7,021 bases of DNA from Candidatus Aquidulcis sp. (GTDB lineage: Bacteria; Chloroflexota; Anaerolineae; Anaerolineales; E44-bin32), in assembly GCA_020723365.1 (NCBI GenBank), contig DYJB01000041.1:11636-18656 (forward strand). The letters are read 5' to 3'. The notes under the pieces were generated by a model, which saw nothing but the letters and a program-made list of their open reading frames with translations, was not told the DNA's origin and did no database searches. Within the stretch, counting starts at the first letter, position 1. The number at the start of each line of letters is the position of its first letter. Positions 1 through 5,949 of the stretch are shown piece by piece. Made by a program: the position numbers and the translations under genes.

Positions 1-525
1 CTGTGCCATCAGTGGGCCTTCCGCAGTTGGTTCCTCTTCGGCCCGCAGGCGGCCTACCCGAAATCCACCGCCGGCACGGGCCTGGTTCCGCTGGGCGAGG
101 CGACCGGGCTGGATGAGAACGATCTGATCGCCGCCCGCAACTACGTCGGCAGTCCGCAGGTGGGCTGGAAGGTGGCGCTGTGCGAACGTGATATCGCCAT
201 CTACGGCGGGCTGTTGCTGGGCGGGCTGATCTTCGCCGGTGTGCGCCGCCGGCTGCGGCCGCTCCCGATCTGGGCCTGGCTGTTCTTCGGCCTGCTCCCC
301 ATCGCCATCGATGGTGGCAGCCAGCTGCTCTCGGCCTTCCCGTTCGTTCCCTGGGAGGCGAGGGAAAGCACGCCGCTCCTGCGCACGCTCACCGGCTTGC
401 TCTTTGGACTTTCGAACGCCTGGCTGGCCTACCCCTACGTTCAAGAGAGCATGGGGGAAACCCGCGCCCTCTCGGCTGCGCGCCTCTCGGGCGCAGAAGG
501 CAAACCGGCGCAACCGGGCGTCTGA
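1..525 (+). CDS. DUF2085 family membrane protein, 5' truncated
   Basis: This frame is open from the first base to a TGA at 523-525 and gives 174 residues without the N-terminus. Visible family signatures are CHQ at residues 2-4 followed by R8, CERD at 61-64 directly before a hydrophobic segment, PIAIDGGSQ at 100-108, and the REST..LRTLTG stretch at 121-132. These match the DUF2085 (predicted membrane protein) pattern, whose function is unknown to me. Hydrophobic segments lie at about 66-81, 89-107 and 127-144. A GTG at 160 could be mistaken for the start, but conserved residues continue upstream of it, so the real start lies outside the window. The conserved Cys, His and Asp residues suggest metal or redox chemistry at the membrane, but this is speculation. 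The last 25 or so residues are Ala/Gly/Pro-rich and look like a disordered tail. The gene ends 22 bases before pgeF. Confidence 0.85.
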   Translation: MCHQWAFRSWFLFGPQAAYPKSTAGTGLVPLGEATGLDENDLIAARNYVGSPQVGWKVALCERDIAIYGGLLLGGLIFAGVRRRLRPLPIWAWLFFGLLPIAIDGGSQLLSAFPFVPWEARESTPLLRTLTGLLFGLSNAWLAYPYVQESMGETRALSAARLSGAEGKPAQPGV

Positions 526-535
526 GCCCGCATGG

Positions 536-541
536 TAGACT
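536..541 (+). promoter_or_regulatory. Predicted -10 box of a leaderless pgeF promoter
   Basis: TAGACT fits the TANNNT -10 pattern and is followed by exactly six bases (CCCGGC) and the ATG at 548. With usual -10 geometry the transcript would begin at or beside the A of the ATG, giving a leaderless mRNA. No purine-rich Shine-Dalgarno sequence lies in the six bases before the ATG, and I see no convincing -35 box upstream. The same hexamer-to-start spacing occurs at the other two unit starts in the window, which is the main support. Confidence 0.55.
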
Positions 542-547
542 CCCGGC

Positions 548-1333
548 ATGCCCTTCCGCCAGGTTGGTGATCTGCGTCTCTACACCCTCGATAGCCTCAA
601 CCTGCCGGGCGTGATCCACGCTGCGTTTACCAGGCGCGGCGGGGTGAGCCCCGCGCCCTGGGCCTCCCTCAACCTGGGCGGCACAGTCGGCGATGATCGC
701 AACCGCGTGCTCGAGAACAAGCGCCGCGCCCTCGAGGCCGTCGGGCGATCGCCCGAGAGCCTTTTCGAGGTGTGGCAGGTTCACTCGGCGGATGTGGGCC
801 ATGCCCGCGCGCCCCGCGGCCAGGAGGACCTGCAGCAGGCGGACGCCATCATTACCGACCATCCGGGTGTAACGCTGCTGATGCGCTTCGCCGACTGCGT
901 CCCGGTCTTCCTGGTCGACCCGCGCAAACAGGCCGTCGGCCTGGCGCATGCCGGCTGGCTTGGGACGGCGCGGCGGACGGTGGTCCACGCCGTCGAAGCG
1001 ATGGGCCGGGCGTTTGGAAGCGCTGCCGAGGACCTACGGGTCGGGATCGGTCCCTCGATCGGCCCCGACCACTATCCCGTTGGGCCGGAAGTGGTCGAAG
1101 CCGTGCGCCAGGCGCTCGGCCCGCGCGCCGACGAGGTGCTGGACTCGACCAATGGCGTGGTGCGGCTGGACCTGTGGCGGGCTAACCGTCTCCTGCTCGA
1201 AGGCGCTGGCGTGAAGAGCATCGAAGTGGCCGGGGTGTGCACGGCCTGCCGACCCGATGACTGGTACAGCCACCGGGGGGAGGCGGGCCGGACGGGACGG
1301 TTCGGCGCCGTGCTGGCCCTGACCGCCGGGTGA
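548..1333 (+). CDS. pgeF: Peptidoglycan editing factor PgeF (YfiH/YlmD, 'laccase domain' family)
   Basis: The 261-residue product matches the usual length and full motif set of the Cu-oxidase_4 (YfiH/YlmD/LACC1) family. Visible motifs are FTRRGGVS at 27-34, SLNLG at 40-44, WQVHS at 76-80, RFADCVPV at 113-120, AHAGWLGT at 133-140, GPSIGP at 168-173, and a C-terminal CTACRPDDWYSHR followed by TGRFG. H79, C117 and H134 correspond to the family's conserved His/Cys/His metal site. In E. coli, PgeF removes L-Ser wrongly placed in the peptidoglycan precursor UDP-MurNAc peptide; the human relative LACC1 acts on purine nucleosides. The older name polyphenol oxidase is probably misleading. The CC pair common in GPSIGPCCYEVG is DH here, a position that also varies in E. 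coli. The ATG at 548 is chosen because it directly precedes the conserved N-terminus and sits six bases after a -10-like box. It is the first gene of a four-gene operon. Confidence 0.93.
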   Translation: MPFRQVGDLRLYTLDSLNLPGVIHAAFTRRGGVSPAPWASLNLGGTVGDDRNRVLENKRRALEAVGRSPESLFEVWQVHSADVGHARAPRGQEDLQQADAIITDHPGVTLLMRFADCVPVFLVDPRKQAVGLAHAGWLGTARRTVVHAVEAMGRAFGSAAEDLRVGIGPSIGPDHYPVGPEVVEAVRQALGPRADEVLDSTNGVVRLDLWRANRLLLEGAGVKSIEVAGVCTACRPDDWYSHRGEAGRTGRFGAVLALTAG

Positions 1334-1339
1334 AGGCTG

Positions 1340-2056
1340 ATGATTGACCAAGCGGCCCTGAGGGCGAACCTGGACCACGTGCTCCGGCGGATGGCGGAAG
1401 CCGCCGGCCGGTCGAATCGCGCAGCCGAGAGTGTGCGCCTGATCGCCGTCACGAAGGGCCAGCCGGCCGATGTCGTGCGCATGGCGCATGCCGCCGGCGT
1501 CCGCGATATTGGCGAGAACCGTGTGGAGGAGGCGCTGACCAAGCAGGCGGCGCTGGCCGATCTCACCGACCTGCGCTGGCATCTGATCGGCCACCTTCAG
1601 AGCCGCAAGGCCGGCGCCGTTCCCGGCGCGTTCGTGCTGGTCCATTCGATCGACCGGCCCAAGATCGCCGGCGCGCTGGATCGCAGGGCTGCCGAGGGCG
1701 GCCTGCGCGTGCCTGCGCTGCTCGAGTGCAACGTCTCGGGCGAGGCAACCAAGGACGGCTGGGATGCCCGCCCCGGCGCCGATCGCGCCGCACTGGTCGA
1801 GGCGCTGCGCGCCGCCGCGGGGCTGCCGAACCTCGACGTGAGCGGCTTGATGACGATGGCGCCGTGGACGCGCGACCAGACCGAGCTGCGGAGCGTGTTT
1901 CGCCGGCTGCGGGAATTGCGGGATGAGTGCGCCGCCGGGAGCGACCGCTGGCCGGAGCTCTCGATGGGCATGACCGACGACTTCGAGCTGGCGATCGAAG
2001 AAGGTGCTACTATGGTGCGCATCGGCCGAGCCCTGTTTGGCGAGCGGCCGGACTAG
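1340..2056 (+). CDS. yggS: Pyridoxal phosphate homeostasis protein YggS (PLPBP)
   Basis: The 238-residue product is a full-length member of the YggS/PROSC family, a single-domain fold-type III PLP-binding barrel with no known catalytic activity that buffers cytoplasmic PLP and affects amino-acid metabolism. The PLP lysine is K39 in AVTKGQ. Other family motifs are IGENRVEEA at 57-65, WHLIGHLQSRK at 80-90, ECNVSGEATKDG in the middle, GLMTM, and the C-terminal SMGMTDDFELAIEEGATMVR block followed by IGRALFG, which closes the phosphate-binding site. The ATG lies six bases after the pgeF stop, with a GAAGG Shine-Dalgarno-like stretch at 1332-1336 overlapping that stop. The near-overlap indicates cotranscription and probable translational coupling with pgeF. 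Confidence 0.95.
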   Translation: MIDQAALRANLDHVLRRMAEAAGRSNRAAESVRLIAVTKGQPADVVRMAHAAGVRDIGENRVEEALTKQAALADLTDLRWHLIGHLQSRKAGAVPGAFVLVHSIDRPKIAGALDRRAAEGGLRVPALLECNVSGEATKDGWDARPGADRAALVEALRAAAGLPNLDVSGLMTMAPWTRDQTELRSVFRRLRELRDECAAGSDRWPELSMGMTDDFELAIEEGATMVRIGRALFGERPD

Positions 2057-2073
2057 CCAACCTGGAGCAGCGT

Positions 2074-2081
2074 GGAAGGTG
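2074..2081 (+). promoter_or_regulatory. Ribosome binding site of yggT
   Basis: GGAAGGTG lies just upstream of the ATG at 2085 and is the clearest Shine-Dalgarno-like sequence in the window. It decides the yggT start in favour of 2085 rather than an in-frame GTG at 2004, which would overlap yggS and add a poorly matching N-terminus. Confidence 0.7.
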
Positions 2082-2084
2082 ACC

Positions 2085-2339
2085 ATGCTTCTGGCGACGG
2101 TGCAACTCATCATCAGCGGACTCACCCTCGTGGTGTTCGTGGATGTCATCCTGAGCTTCGTGCTCAACCCTTTCCATCCGGTGCGCCGGGCGCTCGATTC
2201 GGTGGTTGAGCCGATGCTGGCGCCCATCCGCCGTGTGCTGCCGCCGGCCGGCGGGCTCGATTTCAGCCCGGCCGTGCTGATGATCCTGATCCAGGTCATC
2301 GGACGTGTGCTGGTCAGCCTCCTCGGTCAACTGGGCTAG
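2085..2339 (+). CDS. yggT: YggT family small membrane protein
   Basis: The 84-residue protein has the YggT-family layout: a hydrophobic segment at about residues 2-26, a conserved cytoplasm-facing loop, and a second hydrophobic segment at about 62-83. The loop carries the family signature NPFHPVRRALDSVVEPMLAP followed by IRRVLPPAGGLDFSP. It is a single unit, as in Gram-positive, cyanobacterial and chloroplast (YlmG/CCB3) relatives, whereas E. coli YggT has two. Family members have been linked to osmotic tolerance, cell or plastid division and cofactor assembly, but no molecular function is settled. It lies 28 bases after yggS and four bases before yggU, so it belongs to the same operon. Confidence 0.9.
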   Translation: MLLATVQLIISGLTLVVFVDVILSFVLNPFHPVRRALDSVVEPMLAPIRRVLPPAGGLDFSPAVLMILIQVIGRVLVSLLGQLG

Positions 2340-2343
2340 GGCG

Positions 2344-2664
2344 ATGAGGGCGTTCAAGCTTCACAGCGGCAAGTCCGGGGCGGCGCTTACGCTGCGGGTT
2401 ACGCCGCGGGCGCGCAAGACCGAGTTTGCCGGCGTGTTGGAGGACGGGATCCTCAGGGTGCGCGTAGCCGCTCCACCGGTGGAAGGCAAGGCCAACGCTG
2501 AGTTGCTGAGCTTCCTGGCCAAGGTGCTCGGGGTGCGCAAGAACCGCCTCGACATCATCGCCGGACAACGCGGGCTCGACAAGATCGTCTCCGTGCTCGA
2601 CCTCTCGGCCGATGAGGTCCAGGCTCGGATCTCCGCCTGGTTGGCTGCGCAAGCTCCGGAGTAG
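2344..2664 (+). CDS. yggU: DUF167 family protein YggU
   Basis: The 106-residue product carries the DUF167 (YggU) signature: LTLRVTPRARKTEF near the N-terminus, DGILRVRVAAPPVEGKAN in the middle, then LLSFLAKVLGV and a GQRGLDKIV segment. It is a small, soluble, probably cytoplasmic alpha/beta protein whose biochemical role is unknown. I chose the ATG at 2344, four bases after the yggT stop, because the family domain starts about a dozen residues later. The frame is open further upstream, but that would overlap yggT. A short AGGG overlaps the yggT stop, so initiation may depend on translational coupling. yggS-yggT-yggU order also occurs in E. coli, which supports the identification. Confidence 0.92.
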   Translation: MRAFKLHSGKSGAALTLRVTPRARKTEFAGVLEDGILRVRVAAPPVEGKANAELLSFLAKVLGVRKNRLDIIAGQRGLDKIVSVLDLSADEVQARISAWLAAQAPE

Positions 2665-2693
2665 GGGCCGTTCAACGCGGTGTTGGAATCAAC

Positions 2694-2717
2694 CGCCGCC
2701 GGCGATCGCCGGCGGCG
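2694..2717 (+). terminator. Perfect 24-base palindrome, candidate bidirectional terminator
   Basis: The sequence is perfectly self-complementary about the GATC at 2704-2707, with arms reading CGCCGCCGGC. It lies in the 90-base gap between yggU (+) and the NACHT gene (-), which converge. As RNA it would form a GC-only stem with a small loop on either strand, as expected for a shared terminator or mRNA end. No U-tract follows on either strand, so a Rho-independent mechanism is not demonstrated. A weaker hairpin, CGCCC/GGGCG at 2726-2741, follows it. The centre contains GCGATCGC, so a protein-binding or methylation site is an alternative. Confidence 0.5.
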
Positions 2718-2754
2718 CAATCGTTCGCCCAGGATCGGGCGGCAGGTTCGACCC

Positions 2755-5160
2755 TCAGGCGCTCGCAGCGATGACGGACGCGGGGAGCTCTGCCGACGCC
2801 GCTCGCAGGCGCCAGAGCGCCTCAAAGGCCGCGTCGCGCACGTGGGCGACATCGGAACGCAGCGAACCGGCGATCTCGAGGTTGAACTCGTCGCTGCCGC
2901 TCCAGGCCATCGCCTCCAGCGCCGCCAGCCGCTCCTCCGGGGTGCCGTTGGATAGCACGCGGCGCGTCATCTCGAGTGCCGGCCGGCCGGGCGCCACACC
3001 CAATCCCTCACGGGCGGCGTAGGCCACCAACCAGGCCACCTCCGAGAAATCGCGCGTCGGGGCGCGCAGACCCCACGGCGGATTCTTGAGGCGCTCCACC
3101 GCTTCGGAGGCCGCCCCTCGCACCACCCACTGACCGTCATCCACCTGGACCTTCTCAAGCTGCTCGAACGCCCAGGGTTCGGGAACGCGTCCCAACCCGA
3201 AGACCGCCGCCCGCCGAGTAAGCATGTTGTCAAGCTCGAGGGCGTCCTTGAGCATGTTGTAGCCTTCATCCGGATGACAGGCCAGCGCTTCCCCGGCCGC
3301 CAGACGTACGCCTTCGTCGCCTTTCAGCAGCGCGTGCCCCAGGCTCTCCAGCGCCGGCTGTGTGCCAATGGCCGCCAGCGCCAGGCAGGCTGCCTGGCGG
3401 CAAAGGAGTTCACTGTCGTGCTCGACCATCTGGGTGAGCAGCTCAACTGTCTCCTCGTCCCGCAGGCCGCCCAGACCGAGTGCGCCCAGGATGCGGCTCG
3501 ACGGCGCCTCCGAGCCGAGCAGCCGGCGGAAGAGGATGGCCACCGTCGGTTCGCGTGAGACGACCAGGACGTGCACCATGCGCAGGCGCAGGCCGTAGGG
3601 GCGCTGCACGTCGTTCAGGGTCGTCGCCAAACCTCGCAGGACATACGGCCTCCAGGCAGCCTTCGCCGGTGCGTCCTTGAGCCACTTGCCGCACAGCAGC
3701 AGGTGCTGGCTGAGGGGATCCTCCGGGGCGCGCAGGTGCCGCTCGGCCTCAGCGGTGGCGTCGCCCAGGGCCGCGATCCAGTGGGTGCAGGTCTCGGCCG
3801 GAGGCCAGCCTTCCAGGAGCGACGGGTCCGGGAGCTGCCCCTGGACAAAGCCCCGTGCTGCCACGTAGGCGCCCAGTGCCGGGTGGACGAAGGAGACCCG
3901 CGCGCCAAAACGGCGGGCGAGGAAGCCGGCCTCCGCCAGGTCGCCGACGGGAGTGCCGCGTGGCAGGACGCGCTCCGGGAGACAGCCTGTCCGCTCTTTG
4001 ATCCAGGTCATGCCGACGATTTCGGTGACCTGGCGCTCGTCGGGGGAAAGGAAGCGCGCCAGGTAGGCCTCGATGCAGTCGGCCGTCATGCCGCCGCGCG
4101 CATCGCCGGCGTAGGCCGCCCACACGCGCAGGGTGGCTTCCAGCGGCGTCAGCGTGCGGATCGATCCCAGGAGCCAGCCGGTGATCAATGCCGGATCCAT
4201 CTCGCCGATCCGGTTCTTGGGCAGCGAAGGCAGGACGTAGTTCTGCCAGGCCGCTCCCCAGCGCGCCAGGAAGAGGCGGTGCTCGTGTTCGGTCCACGGC
4301 GCCAGCGGGACGGGCGCCAGCCCGGCCTCCACCAGCCCGTCGTAGCCGCGGGCCGGGCCGGCGGCGACGATGCGATTCCCGGGATAGGCGGCAAGCAACG
4401 TCTTGAGCCACGCCGCAACCGGGACGATCTCGCTCTCGGTCACCTCGTCCAGACCGTCGAGGAGCAGCAGCAGGCGCCCCTGCTTGGCGTGGCCCTTGAG
4501 ATAGCTGCCGAGCCGGGCGGCCAGGCCGGTGGAGACCGTCAGCTCGGCGGCGTCGATGACCAGATCGAGCGGATCGCGGGAATGGCGGTCAAGGCGCAGA
4601 TCGCCGGCGTGGATGAGCACCGGGAGCATCTCGGCGCCCAGCCCGGCCTCGGCGTCACGTTTCGCGGCGTGGAGCGCCAGGTAGGCAAGCGCCGTCGACT
4701 TGCCCGTGCCGAAGTCGCCGGTGAGCATGAAGTGCACGCCGTCAGCCAGTGCTTCCGCCAGGCTGAGGCTCGGGGCGCGGTAGACGCCAGAGAGGACAGA
4801 GACGTCCGGCAGGTTGGGTAGAACGGCCAGCGAGCCTTCGGGAAGGGGATCGGTGCGGAGCGGGTCGGCCTCCGGCGGCGGCGCCAGAACACGCGGCGGG
4901 ACGGCCAGGTCGTCCAGCGTCAGGATGGCGCGCGCCAGGTGGAGCGTCTGCACGCGGCGGATCAGCTCTTCCCGGTAGCGGTCCTTGGCGCTGGCGGTGA
5001 AGCCCTCCCCGGCGCGCTTGGCCCGTCCCTGCGCCCAGGTGCCGGCCGAGAGCAAGGCAGGCAGCAGGCGGTGTGCTCCGTAGGCCACCAGGATGCCGAA
5101 GAGCATCCCGAGCACAAACTCAGGCCAGTCGAAACGCCAACCGAAGATGCCTGCCAGCAT
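2755..5160 (-). CDS. Membrane-anchored NACHT NTPase with C-terminal HEAT repeats
   Basis: The 801-residue protein has these parts in order. A hydrophobic segment at about 14-37 is followed by a K/R-rich stretch at 46-69, so by the positive-inside rule the rest should be cytoplasmic. A NACHT-type P-loop NTPase follows, with Walker A GDFGTGKS at 148-155 (K154) and Walker B LLLLLDGLDEV at 231-240 (D235, D238, E239). Then come a sensor-like IVAAGPARGYDGL segment at 264-276, helical and winged-helix-like regions ending in FVHPALGAYVAA at 424-435, and HEAT-like helical repeats at about 520-692 and 738-790. NACHT proteins are STAND switches that use ATP to oligomerise when the repeat domain senses a partner; some bacterial ones defend against phage. 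No nuclease, protease, TIR or other effector is visible, so output would come from the anchor or a partner. The ATG is six bases after the zinc-ribbon gene, with a weak GAGAA upstream. Function is unknown, and composition resembles the neighbours. Confidence 0.88.
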   Translation of the reverse strand: MLAGIFGWRFDWPEFVLGMLFGILVAYGAHRLLPALLSAGTWAQGRAKRAGEGFTASAKDRYREELIRRVQTLHLARAILTLDDLAVPPRVLAPPPEADPLRTDPLPEGSLAVLPNLPDVSVLSGVYRAPSLSLAEALADGVHFMLTGDFGTGKSTALAYLALHAAKRDAEAGLGAEMLPVLIHAGDLRLDRHSRDPLDLVIDAAELTVSTGLAARLGSYLKGHAKQGRLLLLLDGLDEVTESEIVPVAAWLKTLLAAYPGNRIVAAGPARGYDGLVEAGLAPVPLAPWTEHEHRLFLARWGAAWQNYVLPSLPKNRIGEMDPALITGWLLGSIRTLTPLEATLRVWAAYAGDARGGMTADCIEAYLARFLSPDERQVTEIVGMTWIKERTGCLPERVLPRGTPVGDLAEAGFLARRFGARVSFVHPALGAYVAARGFVQGQLPDPSLLEGWPPAETCTHWIAALGDATAEAERHLRAPEDPLSQHLLLCGKWLKDAPAKAAWRPYVLRGLATTLNDVQRPYGLRLRMVHVLVVSREPTVAILFRRLLGSEAPSSRILGALGLGGLRDEETVELLTQMVEHDSELLCRQAACLALAAIGTQPALESLGHALLKGDEGVRLAAGEALACHPDEGYNMLKDALELDNMLTRRAAVFGLGRVPEPWAFEQLEKVQVDDGQWVVRGAASEAVERLKNPPWGLRAPTRDFSEVAWLVAYAAREGLGVAPGRPALEMTRRVLSNGTPEERLAALEAMAWSGSDEFNLEIAGSLRSDVAHVRDAAFEALWRLRAASAELPASVIAASA
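3379..3399. repeat. Short perfect inverted repeat inside the NACHT gene
   Basis: CGCCAGGCAG at 3379-3388 and its exact reverse complement CTGCCTGGCG at 3390-3399 are separated by one base. It lies in codons for a HEAT helix (RQAACLALAA, residues 588-597). An Ala/Leu/Gln-rich helix in a GC-rich genome can create this by chance. I see no second copy in the window. Confidence 0.5.
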
Positions 5161-5166
5161 GGTTCT

Positions 5167-5868
5167 CTACCCTGCGTACAGGATCCGGCCGCACTGGTGG
5201 CAGCGGACCGGTTCGGGGCGGTTGCGCACGGTCTGGCATTCGGCGGCCGAAAGCCCGACACCGCAGGCGCCGCAACTGTCATCCCTCAGCAGCGCCAGCG
5301 CATAGCCTCCCATACTGTCCCTCAATCGGGAGTACAGCGCAAGGTCCTTTTCGGCTACCCCGGCGAGAGCCGCCTCGCGTTCGGCCTGGAGGGTGTTCGT
5401 GCGCGAAAGAAGCTGATCGCGCTCGCCGGCCAGGGATGCATATTCCATGCGCTGGGCCGTCTCTGCGGAGGCTAACGCTTCGGCGGCACGGCTGCCGGCG
5501 CTCTCAAGCTCCTCCAGCGCCAACATCGTCTCGAGAGCCCGGTCCTCCAGCACGGCCAGATGCCGCTTGAGCGATTCGACGTCCGCCTGGAGGTCCTGGA
5601 GCTCCTTGGGGTTTCGCACGCTGCCGCCGTAGAGCGAGCGCTCAGCAGTTTCGAGCTTGGCCCTCTGCCCGGCCACGCTCAGCTCGGCTTCCTTGACGGA
5701 TGCCTTTCCGCGCTGCAGGGCGACACGGGCTTTCTCGTCTGCCGCCCGGGCGGCGCTCACGGCTGCCGATCCGCTCAGGAGGCGATCGATCTCCGCCAGC
5801 CGGGCGTGCGCCCGGTCGATAGCCAGGTCAAGCTCCTGCAGGCGGTAGAGGCTGGAGGCGCGGGACAC
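5167..5868 (-). CDS. Coiled-coil protein with C-terminal C4 zinc ribbon (CT398/FlgZ-like, zf-RING_7)
   Basis: The 233-residue product has a long helical, heptad-like region at about 1-182, rich in Ala, Glu, Arg and Leu, and a zinc ribbon at 199-226. The ribbon ligands are C199-x2-C202 and C223-x2-C226, with an extra C211 between, and the end reads CHQCGRILYAG. The motif SLYGGSVRNPKELQDLQADV at 78-97, at the turn between the long helices, is typical of the family that includes Chlamydia CT398 and Helicobacter HP0958/FlgZ. Those proteins bind RpoN or flagellar mRNA; here no flagellar or rpoN gene is near, so a nucleic-acid or protein scaffold role is inferred. The start is a GTG at 5868, exactly six bases after a perfect TATAAT on this strand, which suggests a leaderless mRNA. 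It is the first gene of an operon with the NACHT gene. Confidence 0.88.
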   Translation of the reverse strand: MSRASSLYRLQELDLAIDRAHARLAEIDRLLSGSAAVSAARAADEKARVALQRGKASVKEAELSVAGQRAKLETAERSLYGGSVRNPKELQDLQADVESLKRHLAVLEDRALETMLALEELESAGSRAAEALASAETAQRMEYASLAGERDQLLSRTNTLQAEREAALAGVAEKDLALYSRLRDSMGGYALALLRDDSCGACGVGLSAAECQTVRNRPEPVRCHQCGRILYAG

Positions 5869-5874
5869 GCCTGG

Positions 5875-5880
5875 ATTATA
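5875..5880 (-). promoter_or_regulatory. Consensus -10 box of the zinc-ribbon/NACHT operon
   Basis: On the minus strand this reads TATAAT, a perfect -10 consensus in a GC-rich region. The next six bases (CCAGGC) lead straight into the GTG start at 5868, so the predicted +1 coincides with the start codon and the message would be leaderless. No good -35 hexamer is visible at 16-18 bases upstream, and there is no TGn extension. Confidence 0.65.
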
Positions 5881-5925
5881 GTCTGCAGCGCCGCCGGGGG
5901 ATACCTGCCCGGCATAGCACCCTCT

Positions 5926-5935
5926 TCCCCGGGGA
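5926..5935. promoter_or_regulatory. 10-base palindrome in the divergent promoter region, possible operator
   Basis: TCCCCGGGGA is perfectly palindromic and lies two bases upstream of the TACAAT box of the rightward gene, in its -35/-10 spacer. A repressor bound here would block that promoter. The evidence is position and symmetry only, and short GC palindromes are common in such DNA. Confidence 0.25.
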
Positions 5936-5937
5936 CG

Positions 5938-5943
5938 TACAAT
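5938..5943 (+). promoter_or_regulatory. Predicted -10 box of the rightward membrane-protein gene
   Basis: TACAAT differs from the -10 consensus at one base and is followed by six bases (TCGACC) and the ATG at 5950. There is no Shine-Dalgarno sequence between box and start, so a leaderless transcript is predicted. No clear -35 hexamer is present around 5914-5920. Confidence 0.6.
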
Positions 5944-5949
5944 TCGACC

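Noticed and set aside
389..988. 199-codon open frame on the minus strand across the DUF2085/pgeF junction
   Set aside because: It overlaps conserved codons of both + strand genes and shows no recognisable protein family.
2004..2084. Possible upstream start of yggT overlapping yggS, with TACTAT at 2008-2013
   Set aside because: The extra N-terminus is not family-like, the Shine-Dalgarno at 2074-2081 supports the ATG at 2085, and no start codon lies six bases after the TACTAT.
1034..2299. Long antisense open frame opposite pgeF, yggS and yggT
   Set aside because: It runs across three well-identified genes and their junctions, has low-complexity Arg/Pro/His-rich sequence and no motif. GC-rich codon bias leaves the antisense frame open.
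2745..2752. GGTTCGAC, resembling a tRNA T-loop
   Set aside because: No acceptor, D or anticodon stem can be formed around it; the flanking bases run into the NACHT gene end.
2612..3022. Open frame on the + strand across the convergent gap
   Set aside because: Its translation is Ser/Arg/Ala-rich low complexity, it overlaps the ends of two real genes, and no ribosome binding site is seen.
3571..4821. 416-codon open frame on the + strand opposite the NACHT gene
   Set aside because: It is the antisense shadow of a protein with clear Walker motifs; its translation is Gln/Gly/Arg-rich without domain features.
2755..5160. The NACHT gene as a confirmed phage-defence system
   Set aside because: NACHT proteins can be defensive, but no effector domain, mobile element or defence neighbour is visible, and composition matches the surroundings, so it is kept only as one hypothesis.
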